Of a stretch of DNA of 64,000 bases, positions 59,707 through 64,000 are shown piece after piece. The first letter of the stretch is position 1; every line of letters starts with the position of its first letter. Source of the DNA: Novosphingobium sp. PhB165 (GTDB lineage Bacteria > Pseudomonadota > Alphaproteobacteria > Sphingomonadales > Sphingomonadaceae); assembly GCF_004341845.1 (NCBI RefSeq), contig NZ_SLVB01000009.1, positions 62,001 to 126,000 of the forward strand. Reading direction: 5' to 3'. The position numbers and the translations under genes were made by a program. The notes under the pieces were generated by a model. It did no database searches, had not been told where the DNA came from, and saw nothing but the letters and a program-made list of their open reading frames with translations.

Positions 59707-62514
59707 GTGGCGCAAGGTGAAAGTCAGAACCCGGACAGACAGGATCTGGGCGAGCGAATGGCCTTCGGGCGCTTCTGCCTCCATCCGGCCAAGCGCCTGC
59801 TGACGCGCGACGGACAGCCGGTGGAGATCGGCGGGCGTTCGTTCGACATTCTCGTCGCTCTGGCCGAGCAGCCGGGCCGCGTTCTGTCCAAGCGCGAACT
59901 GCTGAAACGGGTCTGGCCCGACGTCGTCGTCGAGGATGGCAGCCTGCGCTTCCACATGGCGGGGCTGCGCAAGCTGCTGGGCGAAGGCGCGGATGGCGAC
60001 GGCAGCCGTTATATCGCTACCCAGGTCGGCGTGGGTTACGCCTTCGTCGCTCCCGTGGAGCGGCTGGAAGTGGAGCGGTCGGAGCATGCCGTCGCGGTTG
60101 CCCAGCCGGTTCCGGCTCCGGCGGGGTTTGCTACCAACATTCCCCCGCCGCTGCCGCATCTGATCGGCCGCGAGCGTGACCTCGATCTGCTGCTGGCCCG
60201 CGTGGTCGATACCCCGCTGTTCACGATTGCGGGCCCGGCGGGCGTCGGCAAGACCTCGCTGATGATCGAGATCGGCCACCGCCTGACCGCGCATTTTGCC
60301 GGGCAAGCGGCTTTCGTGGACTTCGGCATGCTGGAGAACCCGGCGCTCGTGCCGCCGATGATCGCGGGCGCCATGGGCATTTCGGTACAGAGCGGCGATC
60401 CCGCCGCCGTCATCCTGGGCCACTTACGCGGCGGCCCGTTCCTGCTTCTGCTCGACAATTGCGAGCATGTGATCGAGCAGGCGGCCGAGATCGTCGAGCG
60501 CATCATCGAAGCCGCGCCGCAAGCCCGCATCGTCACCACGTCCCGTGAGCCGCTGCGCGCACTGGGTGAGCATGTCCACCGCCTCGATGCGCTGGACTAT
60601 CCGCAGGAGGTGAAAGGGCTGACGCGCGAGGAACTGCTGGCCTATCCGGCGGTGGAGCTGTTCTGCGAACGTGCCCGCGCCGCCGACAGCACGCTGGAAA
60701 TCGACGATGCGGACGCCCGCCTGATCGCGGACATGTGCCAAAGGCTGGACGGCATGGCGCTGCCCATGGAACTGGCCGCCGTGCGTGTCGCCACGCATGG
60801 GATCGCGGCGACCGCGCGCCAGATCGGCGAGCGTTTCAGCCTTGCCTGGTCCGGTCGCCGCACCGCGCAGCCGCGCCAGCAGACCCTGCGCGCGACGCTG
60901 GACTGGAGCTACGACCTGCTTACCCCGGCCGAGCGCACGGTGCTGGACCGGCTGGGCGTCTTCGTCGGGCCGTTCTCCGTCGATGCGGCGCTCGACGTGG
61001 TGACCGATGCGGCCTTGGGATCTGACGAGGCGGCGATGGCGCTGGACGACCTCTCCGCCAAGTCGCTCATCGCCGCCAACCGGGCGCGAGGATCGGGCAC
61101 CTACCGCCTGCTCGAAATGACGCGTGCCTATGCCCGCGAAAAGCTGGCCGCGCGGGGGGCCGAGGAACACCGCGCCACGACCCGCCGCCATGCGATGTTC
61201 TTCCTTTCCGAACTGGAAGCCATCGCCGCGCAGGACAAGGCCGCGTTTCAGGATACCCGCTCGCTGCGCCCGCAACTGGGCAATATCCGCAGCGCGCTCG
61301 ACTGGAGCTTCGGGCCGGAGGGCGATATCCGCCTTGCCGTGCGCCTGGCGACGGCGAGCATGCGGGTGTTCCTCAATCTTTCGCATCTGGTCGAATGCCG
61401 GACCTGGGCCGCCCGCGCGATTGCCGCGCTGGAACCCGATCAGCGCGGCACGGCGATGGAACTGGAATTACAGGGCGCGCTCGGCATCGCCTTGATGTTC
61501 ACGCGCGGCAACACCCCCGAGGCGGGCGAGGCGCTGGCCCGCGCGCTGGAGGTTGCCACTCTGGTGGAGGACCGCTGGAGCCGCCTGTGCATGCTGGGGC
61601 GGCTGCACATCTTCCATGAGCGGATCGGGGAATATGCCGTGGCCATGGCCCATGCCGAACAGGCGATCGCGGTGGCGGAAGAGATCGGCGAGCCGGAAGC
61701 ACTGGCCGTCGCCTGTTCGCTCTCGGGCATTTCCCATCATCTGGCCGGCGACCAGACCCGCGCGCGCCGCGATCTGGAACGGGCGCTGGAGAACAGCCCG
61801 CAATCGCAGCGCAATCTTACGATTGCCTACGGTTTCGACCATCGCAACCGCTCCGGCATAGCACTGGCCCGCGTGCTGTGGCTGGCGGGCGAGTCCGACG
61901 CCGCGCAGCATCTGGCCGAGCAGACCGTGGCCGAAGCGGCAGCGCTCGATCACCCGGTCACGCATTGCATCGCCCTGATCTGGTCGCTGTCGGTCCACTT
62001 GTGGATGGGCGACGTGGCGCGCGCCGAGCAGGCACTCCGCACTTTCCGCGATTGCGCTCAGGTCGATGCCCTTGGCCCCTATATCGCGGCGGCGCAGGGT
62101 TTCGGGGGTGAATTGGCTATCGAGCACGGACGCTATGCCGAAGCCGTCGAAGCCCTGGAAGAGAGCCTCTCGCAATTGCGCGGCGCGCGCTACGAACTGC
62201 TGGCCACCCCGTTCTCGATCGCGCTGGCGCGCGGGCTTGCCGCGGAGGGCAGGCTGGCCGACGCCCGCCGGGCGGTGGAAACCACGATTGCGCGATGCAC
62301 CGCCAGCGGCGAACGGATCGCCTTGCCCGAACTCTTACGGATCAAGGCGGCCATCGCCGGTGCCGGTGGTGCCACGGAGGATGCGCTCGCCGCGCTGGAA
62401 CAGGCAGGGGCAGTCGCCCGGCAGCAGGGCGCGCGCGCCTGGGAAATGCGCGTGGCTGCCGACCGGGCGGGTCTGCTTGCCCACTCGGTCAGCCCGGGGG
62501 CAACAGAGCGGTAA
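59707..62514 (+). CDS. 935-residue wHTH-ATPase-helical-repeat transcriptional regulator (STAND-like)
   Basis: GTG 59707 is used, ATG 59758 (MAFGRFCLHPAKR) is possible. An OmpR-type winged helix (residues about 19-115; FGRFCLHPAKRLLTRDGQPVEIGGRSFDILVALAEQPGRVLSKRELL) is followed by an NTPase with Walker A GPAGVGKTS (176-184) and Walker B FLLLLDNCEH. After the NB-ARC-like region (TTSREPLRALGE, LRATLDWSYDLLTPAERTVLDRLGVF) come TPR-like helical repeats. Such signal-transduction ATPases couple ligand sensing to transcription. It is near Ohr, epoxide hydrolase, SDR and aldehyde dehydrogenase genes, so carbonyl or peroxide stress could be the signal; this is inference. The last 26 bp overlap the convergent SDR gene. 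Confidence 0.87.
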   Translation: MAQGESQNPDRQDLGERMAFGRFCLHPAKRLLTRDGQPVEIGGRSFDILVALAEQPGRVLSKRELLKRVWPDVVVEDGSLRFHMAGLRKLLGEGADGDGSRYIATQVGVGYAFVAPVERLEVERSEHAVAVAQPVPAPAGFATNIPPPLPHLIGRERDLDLLLARVVDTPLFTIAGPAGVGKTSLMIEIGHRLTAHFAGQAAFVDFGMLENPALVPPMIAGAMGISVQSGDPAAVILGHLRGGPFLLLLDNCEHVIEQAAEIVERIIEAAPQARIVTTSREPLRALGEHVHRLDALDYPQEVKGLTREELLAYPAVELFCERARAADSTLEIDDADARLIADMCQRLDGMALPMELAAVRVATHGIAATARQIGERFSLAWSGRRTAQPRQQTLRATLDWSYDLLTPAERTVLDRLGVFVGPFSVDAALDVVTDAALGSDEAAMALDDLSAKSLIAANRARGSGTYRLLEMTRAYAREKLAARGAEEHRATTRRHAMFFLSELEAIAAQDKAAFQDTRSLRPQLGNIRSALDWSFGPEGDIRLAVRLATASMRVFLNLSHLVECRTWAARAIAALEPDQRGTAMELELQGALGIALMFTRGNTPEAGEALARALEVATLVEDRWSRLCMLGRLHIFHERIGEYAVAMAHAEQAIAVAEEIGEPEALAVACSLSGISHHLAGDQTRARRDLERALENSPQSQRNLTIAYGFDHRNRSGIALARVLWLAGESDAAQHLAEQTVAEAAALDHPVTHCIALIWSLSVHLWMGDVARAEQALRTFRDCAQVDALGPYIAAAQGFGGELAIEHGRYAEAVEALEESLSQLRGARYELLATPFSIALARGLAAEGRLADARRAVETTIARCTASGERIALPELLRIKAAIAGAGGATEDALAALEQAGAVARQQGARAWEMRVAADRAGLLAHSVSPGATER

Positions 62515-63364
62515 GCGCCTCGCCCTCCGGCCCGTCGAACACGGTGGCGCGGCTGACGTCGATCCACCGGGCATGGGCTTCGCCGCGCTCGGCTTCGGCG
62601 GCGTCGAACGAGGCCAGTGCATCCGTGCCCAGCACCAGATGGGCAGGCACGTCGTCGCGGCGGGAGAGGCCCAGAATGACCTGCGCGATGCGTGCCGGGT
62701 CGCCCACTTCGTTGCCCGCATAGGCCCTGATCCGCTCCAGCGTAACGCCGACCGTATCTGCATAGTCCGGCAGCACGGCGCTTGAGGCGGCATTGCCCGC
62801 GATATCGGCCCAATCCGTGCGCATGCCGCCCGGTTCCAGCGACACGATGCGGATGCCCAGATGGGCGACTTCGCTGCGCAGGACTTCAGTGAAGCCGCCG
62901 ACCGCCCATTTCGCCGCCTGATAGGCAGAGAGTCCCGGCGTGCCGACCCGCCCGCCCACGGACGAGACATTGAGGATGTGGCCCGAACCGCGCTCCCGCA
63001 TGAACGGCAGCACCGCGCGCGTCATGTTGACGACGCCGAACAGGTTGGTTTCCACTTCGGCGCGGAAATCGGCGGAGGATTTCTGCTCGAACGCTTCGAA
63101 ATGGCCGTAGCCCGCATTGTTCACCAGCACGTCGATCCGCCCGAAGGCGGCAATCGCGGCGGTGGCAGCATCGCCCGCTCGCGCCTCGTCGGTCACATCC
63201 AGCGCGAAAGGTTCGATGCGGTCGCCGTAAAGCGCCTTGAGGTCGGCAAGCTGCGCCACGTTGCGGGCAGTCGCGAGCACGTTGTCGCCGCTTTCCAGCA
63301 CGGCGGTCAGGATCGCGCGGCCAAGGCCGCGCGCACTTCCGGTGATGATCCAGGTTTTCTGCAT
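62489..63364 (-). CDS. short-chain dehydrogenase/reductase
   Basis: This 291-residue classical SDR has the cofactor motif TGSARGLG (8-15), NNAG (82-85), catalytic Ser134/135 (NVSSVGG), Tyr148 and Lys152 (YQAAK). The sequence ALDVTDEARA fits NAD(P)-binding fold position beta3. It would oxidise or reduce a small alcohol or carbonyl. It follows the aldehyde dehydrogenase gene by 28 bp on the minus strand, so the two are probably co-transcribed, and its 3' end overlaps the large regulator gene by 26 bp. Confidence 0.9.
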   Translation of the reverse strand: MQKTWIITGSARGLGRAILTAVLESGDNVLATARNVAQLADLKALYGDRIEPFALDVTDEARAGDAATAAIAAFGRIDVLVNNAGYGHFEAFEQKSSADFRAEVETNLFGVVNMTRAVLPFMRERGSGHILNVSSVGGRVGTPGLSAYQAAKWAVGGFTEVLRSEVAHLGIRIVSLEPGGMRTDWADIAGNAASSAVLPDYADTVGVTLERIRAYAGNEVGDPARIAQVILGLSRRDDVPAHLVLGTDALASFDAAEAERGEAHARWIDVSRATVFDGPEGEALTALLPPG

Positions 63365-63392
63365 GTCTTTTGCTTTCTGTCGGGGGGAAGGT

Positions 63393-64000
63393 TCAGGCGG
63401 CGGGCCTCAGGATCGCGCGCGGCTCCAGGAAGGCGTCAAGGCCATAGGCACCGATCTCGCGCCCAAGGCCGGACTGGCGGAAGCCGCCAAACGGCGCGCG
63501 GGGATCGTGCGGCGCACCGTTGATGACGACGCGCCCGGCCACCAGTTGCCGCGCCACGCGCAGCGCGCGGCCTTCGTCCGAGGAGAGGACATAGGCCTGA
63601 AGCCCGAAGTCGGAATCGTTGGCGATGGCGATGGCGTCAGCCTCGTCGTCATAGGTGATGACGCTCAGGACCGGGCCGAAGATCTCCTCGCGGGCGATGC
63701 GCATGGTGTTGGAGACATCGGTGAAGATCGTCGGGCGCGCGAACCAGCCCCGATCCAGCCCTTCGGGCCGTCCTTCGCCGCCGGTCAGCAAGGTGGCACC
63801 TTCCTCCAGTCCCAGCCGGATCCAGCTTTGCACGCGGTCCCAGTGCGCGGCATTGGCCAGCGGGCCGATGCGCACTTCCGGATCGGTGGGGATACCGATC
63901 TTGAGCCTTTCCGCCTCCCGCTTCAGGCGCGCAAGGATCTCTTCCCGGCGCGAGCGCGGCACCAGAATGCGCGATCCGGCGACGCAGGCCTGCCCGCTGT
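63393..64000 (-). CDS. aldehyde dehydrogenase, N-terminal part outside the window
   Basis: The frame continues past the right edge without a stop. The last 200 or so residues are visible, beginning SGQACVAGSRILVPRSRR with the active-site Cys at 63984-63986. FGPVLSVITYDDEADAIAIANDSDFGL and the ending GLGREIGAYGLDAFLEPRAILRPA are typical of NAD(P)-dependent ALDHs. It oxidises an aldehyde to an acid; substrate unknown. The next gene on the same strand is an SDR. Confidence 0.9.
   Translation of the reverse strand, partial: SGQACVAGSRILVPRSRREEILARLKREAERLKIGIPTDPEVRIGPLANAAHWDRVQSWIRLGLEEGATLLTGGEGRPEGLDRGWFARPTIFTDVSNTMRIAREEIFGPVLSVITYDDEADAIAIANDSDFGLQAYVLSSDEGRALRVARQLVAGRVVINGAPHDPRAPFGGFRQSGLGREIGAYGLDAFLEPRAILRPAA

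Overview
The window is high-GC, densely packed DNA from an alphaproteobacterium. Three TonB-dependent receptors (TBDRs) of the sphingomonad/caulobacter type, several periplasmic carbohydrate-active enzymes with Sec or Tat leaders, an EmrAB-NodT pump and two FadR-type GntR regulators next to glycan genes suggest Sphingomonadaceae, perhaps Novosphingobium. This placement is an inference from gene content; no rRNA or tRNA is present to anchor it.

Region A (1-7583) is a plant-glycan island. It holds a partial GH127/GH146-type beta-L-arabinofuranosidase and a GntR regulator on the minus strand, divergent from a secreted S9 prolyl-oligopeptidase-family peptidase and a large secreted probable DUF5695 protein. 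The combination could fit arabinosylated, hydroxyproline-rich cell-wall proteins such as extensins. Region B (7785-19737) holds a 1,584-residue autotransporter, a LysR/MFS divergent pair and a divergent marR / emrA-emrB-nodT efflux operon. Region C (19738-31140) holds a second, closely similar GntR regulator, a TBDR, a CpxRA-like two-component system, yeiH with its LysR regulator, an acetyltransferase, a CDP-alcohol phosphatidyltransferase, and a carboxymuconolactone decarboxylase gene overlapping an ECF41-type sigma factor, with a good ECF41 promoter match upstream.

Region D (31778-38578) looks like a sulfate-ester or sulfonate scavenging operon: TBDR, GPH-type transporter, TauD-type dioxygenase, then two tandem terminators and an arylsulfatase. 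Region E (38578-48814) is a rhamnogalacturonan-I utilisation locus: a TBDR divergent from a PL11 lyase, a PL26/YetA-like exo-lyase and a DUF6250-like protein, plus a Tat-exported esterase. The PL11 reading frame ends inside a dispersed hairpin repeat that supplies a foreign C-terminal tail.

Region F (49093-55396) has a LysR gene divergent from two overlapping amidohydrolases, then a pirin and a SulP anion transporter. Region G (55715-64000) has an esterase / Ohr / epoxide hydrolase operon, a DipZ-like thioredoxin-fold protein lacking its second active-site cysteine, a 935-residue wHTH-ATPase-helical regulator, a short-chain dehydrogenase and a truncated aldehyde dehydrogenase.

Four inverted-repeat (REP-like) elements of three families lie in the window. 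Many very long antisense frames exist because of the high GC content; I judged them spurious. No CRISPR array, insertion sequence, tRNA or rRNA was recognised.
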